A stretch of DNA of 64,000 bases from Streptomyces dioscori (GCF_003024195.1 NZ_KZ679051.1:121790-185789); one strand, 5' to 3'. Shown: positions 42,082-52,820, numbered from the stretch's first letter. Notes: generated by a model not told the origin, from the sequence alone. Numbers and translations are program-made.

Positions 42082-43458
42082 ATGTCCGGTACGGATCCAG
42101 CGGCCCGCACGGCCGACGGCGAACAGGGCCTGCGGCGCAGCCTCGGCTTCCGCGACCTGGTCGTGTACGGGCTGCTCTTCATCGCCCCCATGGCGCCGGT
42201 CGGTGTCTACGGGACCCTCGACGCCAGGTCCCACGGGGCGGTCGCCCTGGTCTACCTGGTCGCCACGGTCGCGATGGCGTTCACCGCGTTCAGCTACGCA
42301 CAGATGGTGCGGGTCGTCCCCCAGGCGGGTTCGGTGTTCGCCTACGCGCGCGTGGGGCTCGGAAAAGAGGCCGGGTTCATCGCCGGGTGGATGGCGATGC
42401 TGGACTACCTCCTCATCCCGGCCGTGGCGTACCTCTTCTCCGGAATCGCGATGAACTCCCTGGTCCCGGACGTCTCCCGCTGGGTGTGGACGGCGCTCGC
42501 CGTCGCCGCGACGACCCTGCTGAACCTGTGGGGCGTACGGGTCGCCGCGCGCGTCGGTTTCCTGGTGCTCGCCATGGAGATCGTGGTCCTCCTTGTCTTC
42601 TTCGTGTCCGCGATCGTCGTCCTCGCGCGCGACGGGGCGCAGCGCGGATGGCTGTCGCCCCTCTCCGGAGACGGCTCGCAGGGGGCGTTCGCGCTGTCCG
42701 CGGTCCTCGGAGCGGTGTCGATCGCGGTGCTGTCGTACCTCGGGTTCGACGCGATCGCCTCCTTCGCGGAGGAGGTCACCGGCAGCTCGGAGAAGGTGGC
42801 TCGGGCCGTGCTGTTCTGTCTCGCGCTCGCCGGCGTGCTGTTCATCGCGCAGACGTACCTGGTCGCCCTCCTGGAGCCGACGTCGTCGGCGCAGCTCGCC
42901 GACGATCCGGTGAAGCAGGGATCGGCCTTCTACGACGCCGTGGACGCCTCCGTCGGCACGTGGCTGCACGATCTGGTGGCCGTCAGCAAGGCGATCGGGG
43001 CGGCGTTCGCCGCACTGGCCGGGCAGGCGGCGGCCGGGCGGCTGCTGTTCGCGATGTCCCGCGAGCGGCGGCTGCCGCGGGCCCTGTCGCGGACGGACTC
43101 CGGGGTGCCGCGGGTCGCGCTGCTCTGCGCGGCCGTCATCACGCTGGTGGCCGCGGTGTGGGCGGCGCGGCGTTCCGACGGGATGGACCATCTGGTGTCG
43201 GTCGTCGACGTGGGCGCGCTGACGGCGTTCACGCTGCTGCACGCGAGCGTGGTGGGGTGGTTCGCCGTGCGGCGGCGGGGGGTTGGTGGGGTGGTCGTGT
43301 GGTGGCGGCATGTGGTGGTGCCTGTGGTGGGGGCCGGGATCACTGTGCTGGTGATCTTTGAGGCTTCGGGGGCGGCGCAGGTGGTGGGGGCCGTGTGGTT
43401 GTTGGTGGGGGTCGGGGTGCTGGTCGCCCAACGCGGGTGGACGCCCACGTCCGGCTGA
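42082..43458 (+). CDS. APC-family amino acid permease
   Basis: 458 residues from the ATG at 42082, with GGAGG 5 bp upstream. About 12 hydrophobic helices are seen. Helix 1 begins VVYGLLFIAPMAPVGVYG, and the SYLGFDAIASFAEEVTGSSEKVARA loop is a typical APC signature. The later helices use unusually many TTG/GTG codons with T in the first positions. It is divergent from ispH, with 112 bp between starts. The substrate is not predictable. Confidence 0.88.
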   Translation: MSGTDPAARTADGEQGLRRSLGFRDLVVYGLLFIAPMAPVGVYGTLDARSHGAVALVYLVATVAMAFTAFSYAQMVRVVPQAGSVFAYARVGLGKEAGFIAGWMAMLDYLLIPAVAYLFSGIAMNSLVPDVSRWVWTALAVAATTLLNLWGVRVAARVGFLVLAMEIVVLLVFFVSAIVVLARDGAQRGWLSPLSGDGSQGAFALSAVLGAVSIAVLSYLGFDAIASFAEEVTGSSEKVARAVLFCLALAGVLFIAQTYLVALLEPTSSAQLADDPVKQGSAFYDAVDASVGTWLHDLVAVSKAIGAAFAALAGQAAAGRLLFAMSRERRLPRALSRTDSGVPRVALLCAAVITLVAAVWAARRSDGMDHLVSVVDVGALTAFTLLHASVVGWFAVRRRGVGGVVVWWRHVVVPVVGAGITVLVIFEASGAAQVVGAVWLLVGVGVLVAQRGWTPTSG

Positions 43459-43524
43459 GCGTGCGCGTCCTCCCCCCGGGGCTGCGCCCCATGCCCCGCG
43501 TTCACCTGCGGGCCGGTGGGGGCG

Positions 43525-43732
43525 GGCCTGAAGGATTGCGCCGTTCCCCGCGCCCCTGAAAAACCGCGTTCGTCTGCGGGACGGTGGGGGTTGGCCGCGC
43601 CGTTCCCCGCGCCCCCGAAAAACCGCGTTCGTCTGCGGGACGGTGGGGGTTGGCCGCGCCGTTCCCCGCGCCCCTTGGGGAGGGGCTGCGCCCCGTCCCA
43701 CCCAGGGGCGCGGGGAACTGCGCAGGCTTTTC
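43525..43732. repeat. Family B repeat array (copy B4), exact 59-bp period
   Basis: GCGCCGTTCCCCGCGCCCC starts at 43538, 43597 and 43656, each followed (twice) by AAAAACCGCGTTCGTCTGCG. The last copy pairs with AGGGGCGCGGGGAACTGCGC at 43704-43723 to form a hairpin enclosing GGGGAGGGGCTGCGCCCC. No gene lies in 43459-43811. Confidence 0.88.
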
Positions 43733-43811
43733 GTCTTTGGGGTGCGCCGCCGCCGGGGTGCACCCGGGCGGGAGCTCGGGGTGTGTCGGAGGGGGCCGCT
43801 ACGCTCGGCGT

Positions 43812-45020
43812 ATGGCTCTCAATACGTCCGCCGACGCCCCCCTCCCCGTCGGCGAGGTGTCACGCCTCATCGGGGGATGGATCGACCGGCTGGGCGCGGT
43901 CTGGGTCGAGGGGCAGATCACCCAGCTGTCCCGCCGCCCCGGCGCAGGCGTCGTCTTCCTGACGCTGCGCGACCCGTCGCACGACATCTCCGTGGGCGTG
44001 ACCTGCTACCGGCAGGTGTTCGACGCCATCGCCGACGTGGTGAGCGAGGGCGCCCGCGTCGTCGTCCACGCGAAGCCCGAGTGGTACGCGCCGCGCGGAC
44101 AGCTGTCGCTGAGAGCCGTCGAGATCAAACCGGTCGGCGTCGGCGAACTGCTCGCCCGCCTGGAGCAGTTGAAGAAGTCCCTGGCCGCCGAAGGGCTGTT
44201 CGCCGCCGAGCGCAAGAAGCAGCTCCCGTTCCTGCCCCAGCTCGTCGGGCTGGTCACCGGTCGCGCCTCCGCCGCCGAGCGGGACGTCCTGGAGAACGCG
44301 CGCCACCGCTGGCCGGCCGTCCGCTTCGAGGTCCGCAACGTCGCCGTACAGGGCGTCCACGCGGTCCCGCAGGTCGTCCAGGCGGTGAAGGACCTGGACG
44401 CCCTCGACGACGTCGACGTGATCATCGTGGCGCGCGGCGGCGGCAGCGTGGAGGACCTGCTCCCGTTCTCGGACGAGCAGCTCGTACGGGCGGTCGCGGC
44501 CTGTCGTACTCCGGTCGTGTCGGCCATCGGTCACGAGCCCGACAACCCGCTCCTGGACCACGTGGCCGACCTGCGCGCCTCCACCCCGACCGACGCCGCG
44601 AAGAAGGTCGTACCGGACGTCGGGGAGGAGTACGAGCGGGTCCAGTTCCTGCGGGACCGTGCGCGCCGCTGCGTCGGGTCCTTCATCGAGCGCGAGGAGC
44701 GGGGGCTGGCGCACGCGCTGGCCCGCCCCTCGATAGAGGATCCGCACCGGATGGTGGACGAGCGCGCCGACCACGTCGTCGCGCTCCTGGACCGCGGCCG
44801 CCGCACGCTCGGCCATCTCCTGGACCGCGCGGACTCGGAGCTGACCCACACGCACGCGCGCGTGGTGGCCCTCTCCCCCGCCGCGACCCTGAAGCGGGGG
44901 TATGCGGTCCTGCAGAAGTCCGACGGCCACGCCGTCCGGTCCTCGGACGAGGTGACGGCGGACGAGAGCCTGCGGGCGCGGGTCGCCGAGGGCGAGTTCA
45001 CGGTACGAGTCGATGTCTGA
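43812..45020 (+). CDS. xseA: Exodeoxyribonuclease VII large subunit
   Basis: 402 residues from the ATG at 43812. An OB fold lies in the N-terminal third (VWVEGQITQLSRRPGAGVVFLTLRD). The catalytic core shows VTGRASAAERDVL, ARGGGSVEDLLPFSDE and SAIGHEPDNPLLDHVADLRASTPTDAA. The C-terminal helices are long. The enzyme degrades single-stranded DNA to oligonucleotides together with XseB. TACGCT at 43800-43805 would be a -10 box for a leaderless transcript. Confidence 0.94.
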   Translation: MALNTSADAPLPVGEVSRLIGGWIDRLGAVWVEGQITQLSRRPGAGVVFLTLRDPSHDISVGVTCYRQVFDAIADVVSEGARVVVHAKPEWYAPRGQLSLRAVEIKPVGVGELLARLEQLKKSLAAEGLFAAERKKQLPFLPQLVGLVTGRASAAERDVLENARHRWPAVRFEVRNVAVQGVHAVPQVVQAVKDLDALDDVDVIIVARGGGSVEDLLPFSDEQLVRAVAACRTPVVSAIGHEPDNPLLDHVADLRASTPTDAAKKVVPDVGEEYERVQFLRDRARRCVGSFIEREERGLAHALARPSIEDPHRMVDERADHVVALLDRGRRTLGHLLDRADSELTHTHARVVALSPAATLKRGYAVLQKSDGHAVRSSDEVTADESLRARVAEGEFTVRVDV

Positions 45021-45041
45021 GGCAGACCCTAGGGTGGACGC

Positions 45042-45305
45042 ATGACCAGCAGGACCGGCACGGCCGGCACGACGGACGAGGCGCTCGGGTACGAGCAGGC
45101 GCGCGACGAACTCATCGAGGTCGTGCGCCGCCTGGAGACGGGCGGTACGACGCTTGAGGAGTCGCTCGCCCTGTGGGAGCGCGGCGAGGAGCTGGCCAAG
45201 GTGTGCCGGCGATGGCTGGACGGCGCCCGCGCCCGCCTCGACGCGGCGCTGGCGGAGGAAGAGGTAGAGGCGGAGAAGGGGGCGTCGGCTGCGGGCAGCG
45301 GCTGA
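45042..45305 (+). CDS. xseB: Exodeoxyribonuclease VII small subunit
   Basis: 87 residues. The family core is GYEQARDELIEVVRRLETGGTTLEESLALWERGEELAKVC. Several copies bind the tail of XseA. It lies 21 bp after xseA. Confidence 0.94.
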   Translation: MTSRTGTAGTTDEALGYEQARDELIEVVRRLETGGTTLEESLALWERGEELAKVCRRWLDGARARLDAALAEEEVEAEKGASAAGSG

Positions 45306-45430
45306 CGGCGGGTAAGCATCCGAGGGGACGTCCGAGCGGGCAGGGGCGGCGCGAGGGCGTCGCCTTTCCCTTGCGTCAGATAATTGGTCTGGCCATGTAT
45401 ATGTGAAGCGGATCACTCTGGTCCACTTTT

Positions 45431-45446
45431 GGTTGAAACTTAAACC
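45431..45446. promoter_or_regulatory. Imperfect palindromic operator upstream of nitroreductase
   Basis: GGTTGAAACTTAAACC at 45431-45446 has 7-bp arms (GGTTGAA / TTAAACC) with one mismatch around AC. It lies 72 bp before the ATG, in an AT-richer stretch. Similar GTTGAAACTT-type sites are bound by MarR-like repressors; the regulator here is unknown. Confidence 0.5.
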
Positions 45447-45517
45447 TACTCGACGTAGCGTCGTACACGTCAGCCGATCCCCCGGATCCGACGCACGCTC
45501 CGAGAAGGTTTTGCTTC

Positions 45518-46108
45518 ATGTCTCTCGTTCTTGACCCCGCCGCCCAGGACCTGCTGTTCCGCGAGGCCCGCACCGCCAACGCCTTCACCGACGAGCCGGT
45601 GACCGACGAGCAGGTGCAGGCGATCTACGACCTGGTCAAGTACGGCCCGACCGCCTTCAACCAGTCGCCGCTGCGCATCACCCTGGTCCGCTCCGCCGAG
45701 GCCCGCGAGCGCCTGGTGCAGCACATGGCCGAGGGCAACCAGCCGAAGACGGCCGCCGCCCCGCTCGTCGCGATCCTCTCCGCGGACAACGAGTTCCACG
45801 AGGAGCTGCCGGCCCTTCTCCCGCACTTCCCGCAGGCCAAGGACCTCTTCTTCGCCGAGCGCCCGGCCCGCGAGGGTGCCGCCGCACTCAACGCCGCGCT
45901 GCAGGCCGCGTACTTCATCATCGGCGTCCGTGCCGCCGGCCTGGCCGCCGGTCCGATGACGGGCTTCGACTTCGCGGGAGTCCAGAAGGAGTTCCTCGAC
46001 GGCGACCACACCCCGCTGATGGTGGTCAACATCGGCCGGCCCGCCGAGAACGCCTGGTTCCCGCGCTCCCCGCGCCTTGAGGCCGACCAGGTCATCACGA
46101 CGGTCTGA
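45518..46108 (+). CDS. Nitroreductase-family protein (RutE/HadB-like)
   Basis: 196 residues from the ATG at 45518 (AGAAGG upstream). FMN-binding motifs include EARTANAFTDEPVTDE, KYGPTAFNQSPLR, and GLAAGPMTGFD. The segment order is that of the malonic semialdehyde reductase RutE/HadB subgroup. No rut genes are adjacent, so a general quinone or aldehyde reductase role is as likely. Confidence 0.87.
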   Translation: MSLVLDPAAQDLLFREARTANAFTDEPVTDEQVQAIYDLVKYGPTAFNQSPLRITLVRSAEARERLVQHMAEGNQPKTAAAPLVAILSADNEFHEELPALLPHFPQAKDLFFAERPAREGAAALNAALQAAYFIIGVRAAGLAAGPMTGFDFAGVQKEFLDGDHTPLMVVNIGRPAENAWFPRSPRLEADQVITTV

Positions 46109-46164
46109 GCCGAAGAGCCGAAAAGCCGAAGAGCCGGACGGGATCCCGGGACCGGGGCTCCGGA

Positions 46165-46205
46165 CATGCGAGAGGCCCCCAGCATCGCTGGGGGCCTCTC
46201 GCATG
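46165..46205. terminator. Bidirectional terminator hairpin
   Basis: CATGCGAGAGGCCCCCAGC at 46165-46183 pairs with GCTGGGGGCCTCTCGCATG at 46187-46205 around a 3-base loop, a perfect 19-bp stem. It lies between the convergent nitroreductase and DUF4245 genes. Confidence 0.93.
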
Positions 46206-46216
46206 TGCGTGCGCGC

Positions 46217-46735
46217 TCACGACGTCCTGAGCGACTCCGCCATCTTCGTCAGCTTCGCGAACGACGCCGTGCCGGTGACCACGGTCGTGGAGTTCTTCTC
46301 CCGGAGCACCAGGGCGTCGTACTTCTCGCCCTTGTACCGCTTCCAGGACTTCTCGCCGATGCGCTGGGTGACGTTCGTCTCCTCGGCGCCCTGCGTGGTG
46401 TCACCGATGAACGTGACGGGCTTCTGAGTGGACTGCTCGATCGCCACGTACTCCCCGTCGGGGTCGTGGAAGCCGAGGTGCCACGCGTCGAAGTCGGCTC
46501 CACGGAACCGCACCGAGGTCGCCTTCCACTCCGTGGGCAGGCCCTCGGGCGCCGCCACCGGATAGGTGGCCGCACGGCGTGCCGTGAGGAGCTCCACGCG
46601 GTAGTCGACCCGTTCGAGAGGGGGCTCCGAGTCGTCCTTGGGGATGAAGACGTAGATGAAGCCCGCGACGATACCGATCAGGCCCAGGGACAGCACCATG
46701 TCCCGGACCGACTGCTTGCCTTTTCTGCCTGCCAC
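46217..46735 (-). CDS. DUF4245 membrane-anchored protein
   Basis: 172 residues. A basic start (MAGRKGKQSVRDM) is followed by one helix (VLSLGLIGIVAGFIYVFI), and the remainder is extracytoplasmic with GFHDPDGEYVAIEQS and TFIGDTTQG. The family is actinobacterial and has no assigned function. It is divergent from glpX with 125 bp between starts. Confidence 0.85.
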   Translation of the reverse strand: MAGRKGKQSVRDMVLSLGLIGIVAGFIYVFIPKDDSEPPLERVDYRVELLTARRAATYPVAAPEGLPTEWKATSVRFRGADFDAWHLGFHDPDGEYVAIEQSTQKPVTFIGDTTQGAEETNVTQRIGEKSWKRYKGEKYDALVLREKNSTTVVTGTASFAKLTKMAESLRTS

Positions 46736-46860
46736 TCCCCCATCGTCGCAGGTGCACTGCCCCGCTCATCCGTGGGGCCCCCTGCTCATTTTGTCGGACT
46801 GAGGATAGAGTCGGCGAAAACCCTCATCCGGCCGTCGCCGTATCAGAAAGGTGCGCTCCG

Positions 46861-47892
46861 ATGACCGAGCATCACTTGCCGTCCGAACTAGAGGTCCCCT
46901 CCGAGGCCCCCGACCGCAACCTCGCCCTTGAACTCGTCCGCGTCACCGAGGCCGCCGCGATGGCCGCTGGCCGCTGGGTCGGCCGCGGCGACAAGAACGG
47001 CGCCGACGGCGCGGCCGTGCGGGCCATGCGGACCCTCGTCTCCACCGTCTCGATGAACGGCGTCGTCGTCATCGGGGAGGGCGAGAAGGACGAGGCCCCG
47101 ATGCTCTTCAACGGGGAGAACGTCGGCGACGGGACAGGTCCCGCGTGCGACATCGCCGTCGACCCGATCGACGGGACGACCCTCGCCGCGGCGGGCATGA
47201 CCAACGCGATCGCCGTACTGGCCGCCGCCGACCGCGGCACGATGTTCGACCCGTCCGCGGTCTTCTACATGGACAAGCTGGTCACCGGGCCCGAGGCCGC
47301 CGACTTCGTCGACATCAACGCGCCGGTGTCCGTGAACATCCGCCGGGTCGCCAAGGCCAAGCGCGTCACGCCCGAGGACGTCACCGTCGTCATCCTCGAC
47401 CGGCCGCGGCACGACGGCATCATCAAGGAGATCCGGGAGACCGGGGCGCGCATCAAGCTCATCTCCGACGGGGATGTGGCGGGCTCGATCCTGGCGCTGC
47501 GCGAGGGCACGGGGATCGATCTGCTGCTCGGCATCGGAGGTACGCCCGAGGGGATCATCTCCGCCTGTGCGGTGAAGTGCCTCGGCGGCACCATCCAGGG
47601 GAAGCTGTGGCCCAAGGACGACGAGGAGCGGGCGCGGGCGGTTGATGCGGGGCATGACCTGGACCGGGTACTGCTCACGGATGACCTGGTGTCCGGGGAG
47701 AACGTGTTCTTCGTGGCCACCGGGATCACTGACGGGGAGTTGTTGCGGGGGGTTCGGTATCGACCCGAGACCGCTACCACCGACTCGATCGTGATGCGGT
47801 CCAAGTCGGGGACGGTTCGGCAGATCAGCTCCGAGCATCGGCTTGCGAAGTTGCGGGCATACAGCGCGATCGACTTCGACCGGGCGAAGTAG
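46861..47892 (+). CDS. glpX: Class II fructose-1,6-bisphosphatase
   Basis: 343 residues from the ATG at 46861. The motifs VGRGDKNGADGAAV, GEGEKDEAPML and DPIDGTTLAAAGM (metal-binding Asp residues) are all present, followed by SDGDVAGSI and GIGGTPEGI. The enzyme is the gluconeogenic FBPase of actinobacteria. A -10-like TAGAGT lies at 46806-46811. Confidence 0.95.
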   Translation: MTEHHLPSELEVPSEAPDRNLALELVRVTEAAAMAAGRWVGRGDKNGADGAAVRAMRTLVSTVSMNGVVVIGEGEKDEAPMLFNGENVGDGTGPACDIAVDPIDGTTLAAAGMTNAIAVLAAADRGTMFDPSAVFYMDKLVTGPEAADFVDINAPVSVNIRRVAKAKRVTPEDVTVVILDRPRHDGIIKEIRETGARIKLISDGDVAGSILALREGTGIDLLLGIGGTPEGIISACAVKCLGGTIQGKLWPKDDEERARAVDAGHDLDRVLLTDDLVSGENVFFVATGITDGELLRGVRYRPETATTDSIVMRSKSGTVRQISSEHRLAKLRAYSAIDFDRAK

Positions 47893-47929
47893 CTCCGCTG
47901 GTTTTGGGGTGGGGGGTAGGGGGTGGGGG

Positions 47930-48060
47930 TGCGGTCCGTGGACGACTGCGGGTGCGTCGTGGCTGGTCGCGCCGTTCCCCGCGCCCCTTGTTGGGCCGGT
48001 GGATGCCTGCGGGTCCGTCGTGGCTGGGCGTGCCGTTCCCCGCGCCCCTTGAGGCGCGGG
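47930..48060. repeat. Family B repeat (copy B5), two units
   Basis: Two copies of GCCGTTCCCCGCGCCCCTTG, at about 47971 and 48031, each preceded by GTCGTGGCTGG and a CTGCGGG element. It lies between the convergent glpX and wblI genes. Confidence 0.82.
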
Positions 48061-48073
48061 GTGGGTTGTCGGG

Positions 48074-48451
48074 TTAGCCTGCTGCGGCTATCGGGCCCGG
48101 GGTTCGGGTTGATTTCTGGAGGTCCAGGTCCCGGCGGCGGCGGCGGGCCAGGACCACTCGGCGCTCGGCGGCGGTGAGGCCGCCCCAGACCCCGTACGGC
48201 TCGGGTTGCAGCAGTGCGTGTTCCCGGCACTCGATCATCACCGGACAGCGCGCGCAGACCCTCTTCGCCGCCTCCTCGCGGGACAACCGGGCCGCGGTGG
48301 GTTCCTTCGAAGGTGCGAAGAACAGCCCGGCCTCGTCGCGGCGGCACACGGCCTCCGTGTGCCAGGGGGCGTCCTGATCCCTCTCGCGCACCGGCACCGG
48401 CTGGGGCGGAACGGCAGCGACCTGCAGGGACTGATGCGGCGGATGCAGCAC
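48074..48451 (-). CDS. wblI: WhiB-like iron-sulfur transcription factor (WblI type)
   Basis: 125 residues. Cys36, Cys66, Cys69 and Cys75 form the C-Xn-C-XX-C-X5-C cluster site (VCRRDE...CARCPVMIEC). The G-V-W-G-G turn is at 87-91 and a basic end, RRVVLARRRRRDLD, contacts DNA. WhiB proteins bind the region 4 of the principal sigma factor. The name WblI rests on its position next to glpX, recalled from S. coelicolor. Confidence 0.88.
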   Translation of the reverse strand: MLHPPHQSLQVAAVPPQPVPVRERDQDAPWHTEAVCRRDEAGLFFAPSKEPTAARLSREEAAKRVCARCPVMIECREHALLQPEPYGVWGGLTAAERRVVLARRRRRDLDLQKSTRTPGPIAAAG

Positions 48452-48623
48452 GGTCTACTCCTGACGACGGCTTCGCGAGCGAGAGACGATGCAGCAAGGC
48501 CTACCCGCTGTACGCGCGCCTATGCACTCAGTTCGCAAGCGCCGAAGATCCCGGCAAGTGCCGGACCGGGCACGGGGCTTCGTCCCGGACCGTGCTCCTC
48601 CGGTCGTCGTGGATTCGCGACCG

Positions 48624-49319
48624 TCAATGCCCCAGATGTTTGCGCAACTTGGCGTTCACCTTGTCGGTGACCCGGTCGAGGATGTCCTCGATCAGCTTGC
48701 CGCGCTTGGGCTTCGCCTCGATGCTCCCGAGGACGGCCAGCCCGTCCACGTACACCACGGGGGCGTCCTGTTCGCCGGAGTCCAGCGTGTCCACCTCGAA
48801 GCTGCCGAGGACCCCGCCACCGCTGCCGCGCAGCGACACGTTCTCCGGGACGCGGACCTCGACGCTGCCGAACACCGATATCGCCCTGATCACGACCTGC
48901 TGGTGCTCGAAGATCGCCTCGCTGAGGTCTATCTCCACGCTGCCGAATATCGCGTACGCGTGCGTGCGGCGGCCCACGCGCCAGCGGCCTCTGCGCACGG
49001 CCGCGCTGAACACCGCCACCACGTTCTCGTCGGCGACCGGCGGGATCGCGCCCGGAGCGGGCCGGTTGGGGGCCGCCGCGAACGCGGCCGACGCGCGGGG
49101 GCGGTGGGCCGCGGGCAGGTCCCGCACCAGCGGTTCCAGGTCGCCCACGGTCTTCGCGCGGAAGACCTCCTCGACCCGCTCCGCGTGCTCCTCCGCGGTG
49201 AGGCGCCCCTCGGCGTGGGCGTCGCGCAGCATGTCCGCGATCCGGTCGCGGTCGGCGTCGGACGCGCGGAGGTCGGTGTGCTTCCGAAGGTCGGGCTCGG
49301 TGTGCTTCTGAAGGTCCAC
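48624..49319 (-). CDS. DUF1707 protein with LiaF-like C-terminus
   Basis: 231 residues. The N-terminal DUF1707 motif LRASDADRDRIADMLRDAHAEGRLTAEEHAERVE is followed by a Pro/Ala linker and a beta-rich domain with repeated FGSVEI/FGSVEVRVPE patterns, as in LiaF/DUF2154. Such proteins are linked to envelope stress signalling. No membrane helix is seen. No two-component genes are adjacent. Confidence 0.83.
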   Translation of the reverse strand: MDLQKHTEPDLRKHTDLRASDADRDRIADMLRDAHAEGRLTAEEHAERVEEVFRAKTVGDLEPLVRDLPAAHRPRASAAFAAAPNRPAPGAIPPVADENVVAVFSAAVRRGRWRVGRRTHAYAIFGSVEIDLSEAIFEHQQVVIRAISVFGSVEVRVPENVSLRGSGGGVLGSFEVDTLDSGEQDAPVVYVDGLAVLGSIEAKPKRGKLIEDILDRVTDKVNAKLRKHLGH

Positions 49320-49486
49320 GGCAGCAGCGTACCCAAACGCGATAGATCGCGACTAGAGGGTGTGGACAGCGGGTGTGGACGACCTACTGAGCCTTACCTC
49401 ACACGCTCGGTGTCCGAGGCAGGTTCTACGCTGGTGGCGCCGCCAACGGAGGCCGGCCGCTGTCTGTCGATGAAGGATTTGGCGAG

Positions 49487-51151
<1,665 letters not shown>

Positions 51152-51159
51152 CTTTTCTT

Positions 51160-51351
51160 CGCCCCCGCCGCCCCTACCCGTTCCCGTCCACACATGGGGG
51201 CTGAGCCCCCTCGCCCCCGCTGATCGCGCTGCGCGCTCGTCCTCAAACGCCGGACGGGCTGGATTTCCAGCCCGTCCGGCGTTTGAGGACCGGGGGTTCG
51301 GGGGCAGCGCCCCCGAGTCAGTGACGGGAATGGGCAGGGGCGGCGGGGGCG
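51160..51351. repeat. Family A composite palindrome (copy A4, best preserved)
   Basis: Outer arms 51160-51188 and 51323-51351 are 29 bp with two mismatches. The central hairpin 51239-51290 has a perfect 24-bp stem (GTCCTCAAACGCCGGACGGG at its base) and a 4-base loop. GC hairpins (GGGGGCTGAGCCCCC; GGGGGCAGCGCCCCC) sit between inner and outer arms. It occupies nearly the whole gap between the two fumarase genes and ends 11 bp before the fumC ATG. Confidence 0.92.
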
Positions 51352-51362
51352 ATATACCTGCT

Positions 51363-52748
51363 ATGACCGACTACCGCATCGAACACGACTCCATGGGCGA
51401 GGTCCGCGTCCCCGCGGACGCGAAGTGGCGGGCCCAGACCCAGCGCGCCGTCGAGAACTTCCCCATCTCCGGGCAGCATCTGGAGCGCGCGCACATCGAG
51501 GCCCTGGCCAGGATCAAGGCGGCCGCGGCCAAGGTGAACGCGGGCCTCGGGGTGCTGGACAAGGATGTCGCGGAGGCCATCCAGGAGGCGGCGGCCGAGG
51601 TCGCGGACGGGAAGTGGGACGCGGAGTTCCCCGTGGACGTCTTCCAGACGGGCTCGGGCACCTCGTCCAACATGAACACGAACGAGGTTCTCGCCACGCT
51701 GGCGACGGAACGGCTCGGCAGGGACGTACACCCGAACGACCATGTGAACGCCTCGCAGTCCAGCAACGACGTCTTCCCGTCCTCGATCCACATCGCCGCG
51801 ACCGCCGCCGTCACCCGTGATCTCGTCCCGGCGCTCGACCACCTCGCCGCCTCGCTGAGCCGCAAGTCCGAGGAGTTCGCCGATGTGGTGAAGTCCGGGC
51901 GGACCCATCTCATGGACGCCACTCCGGTGACGCTGGGCCAGGAGTTCGGCGGGTACGCGGCGCAGGTGCGGTACGGGATCGAGCGGCTGGAGGCGTCCCT
52001 GCCGAGGCTCGCCGAGCTGCCGCTCGGGGGGACGGCCGTCGGGACCGGGATCAACACGCCCCCCGGGTTCTCCGGCGCGGTGATCGCCGAGGTCGCGCGC
52101 ACCACCGGGCTGCCGCTCACCGAGGCGCGGGACCATTTCGAGGCGCAGGGTGCGCGGGACGGGATCGTCGAGACCAGCGGGCAGTTGCGGACCATCGCCG
52201 TGGGGCTCACGAAGATCGCGAACGATCTGCGGTGGATGGCCTCCGGACCGCGGACGGGTCTCGCGGAGATCAATCTGCCCGATCTGCAGCCGGGCTCGTC
52301 GATCATGCCCGGCAAGGTGAATCCGGTGATTCCCGAGGCCGTGCTGATGGTGGCCGCGCAGGTGGCCGGGAACGACGCCACGATCGGCGTCGCCGGAGCC
52401 TCCGGCAACTTCGAGCTGAACGTCATGCTGCCGGTCATCGCGAAGAACGTCCTTGAGTCCGTGCGGCTGCTCGCCAACGTCTCCCGGCTGCTCGCCGACC
52501 GGACCGTGGACGGCATCACGGCCAACCGCGAGCGGGCCCGGGAGTACGCCGAGTCGTCGCCGTCGGTCGTGACCCCGCTGAACAAGTACATCGGGTACGA
52601 GGAGGCCGCCAAGGTCGCCAAGAAGGCGCTCGCCGAGCGGCGGACCATCCGCGAGGTCGTCCTGGATTCGGGGTACGTGGAGCGCGGCGACCTCACCCGG
52701 GAGCAGCTGGACGAGGCCCTGGATGTCCTGCGGATGACAAGGCCGTAA
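51363..52748 (+). CDS. fumC: Fumarate hydratase class II
   Basis: 461 residues from the ATG at 51363. The superfamily signature GSSIMPGKVNPVIPE is present, along with TGSGTSSNMNTNEV and SSNDVFPSSIHIAA. It catalyses fumarate to malate without an iron-sulfur cluster and is stable to oxygen. A -10-like GATATA/TATACC lies at 51351-51358, so the transcript may be leaderless, with its upstream promoter half inside the family A repeat. Confidence 0.95.
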   Translation: MTDYRIEHDSMGEVRVPADAKWRAQTQRAVENFPISGQHLERAHIEALARIKAAAAKVNAGLGVLDKDVAEAIQEAAAEVADGKWDAEFPVDVFQTGSGTSSNMNTNEVLATLATERLGRDVHPNDHVNASQSSNDVFPSSIHIAATAAVTRDLVPALDHLAASLSRKSEEFADVVKSGRTHLMDATPVTLGQEFGGYAAQVRYGIERLEASLPRLAELPLGGTAVGTGINTPPGFSGAVIAEVARTTGLPLTEARDHFEAQGARDGIVETSGQLRTIAVGLTKIANDLRWMASGPRTGLAEINLPDLQPGSSIMPGKVNPVIPEAVLMVAAQVAGNDATIGVAGASGNFELNVMLPVIAKNVLESVRLLANVSRLLADRTVDGITANRERAREYAESSPSVVTPLNKYIGYEEAAKVAKKALAERRTIREVVLDSGYVERGDLTREQLDEALDVLRMTRP

Positions 52749-52808
52749 CGTCGTCCGGCGAGCAGGCGAACCATGGCGCTTACCGCAGCGTCGTATGCCC
52801 TGGGCACC

Positions 52809-52814
52809 TAATAT
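52809..52814 (+). promoter_or_regulatory. -10 element for a probable leaderless transcript
   Basis: TAATAT ends 6 bp before the ATG at 52821, placing the start of transcription at about the A of ATG. No purine-rich ribosome site is seen before the ATG. A -35 box is not clear. Confidence 0.55.
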
Positions 52815-52820
52815 CTGTTC

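Noticed and set aside
43525..43732. Possible CRISPR array because of regular 59-bp repeats
   Set aside because: There are only three units, the spacers are themselves repeated, and no cas genes are present. The unit belongs to a dispersed intergenic family.
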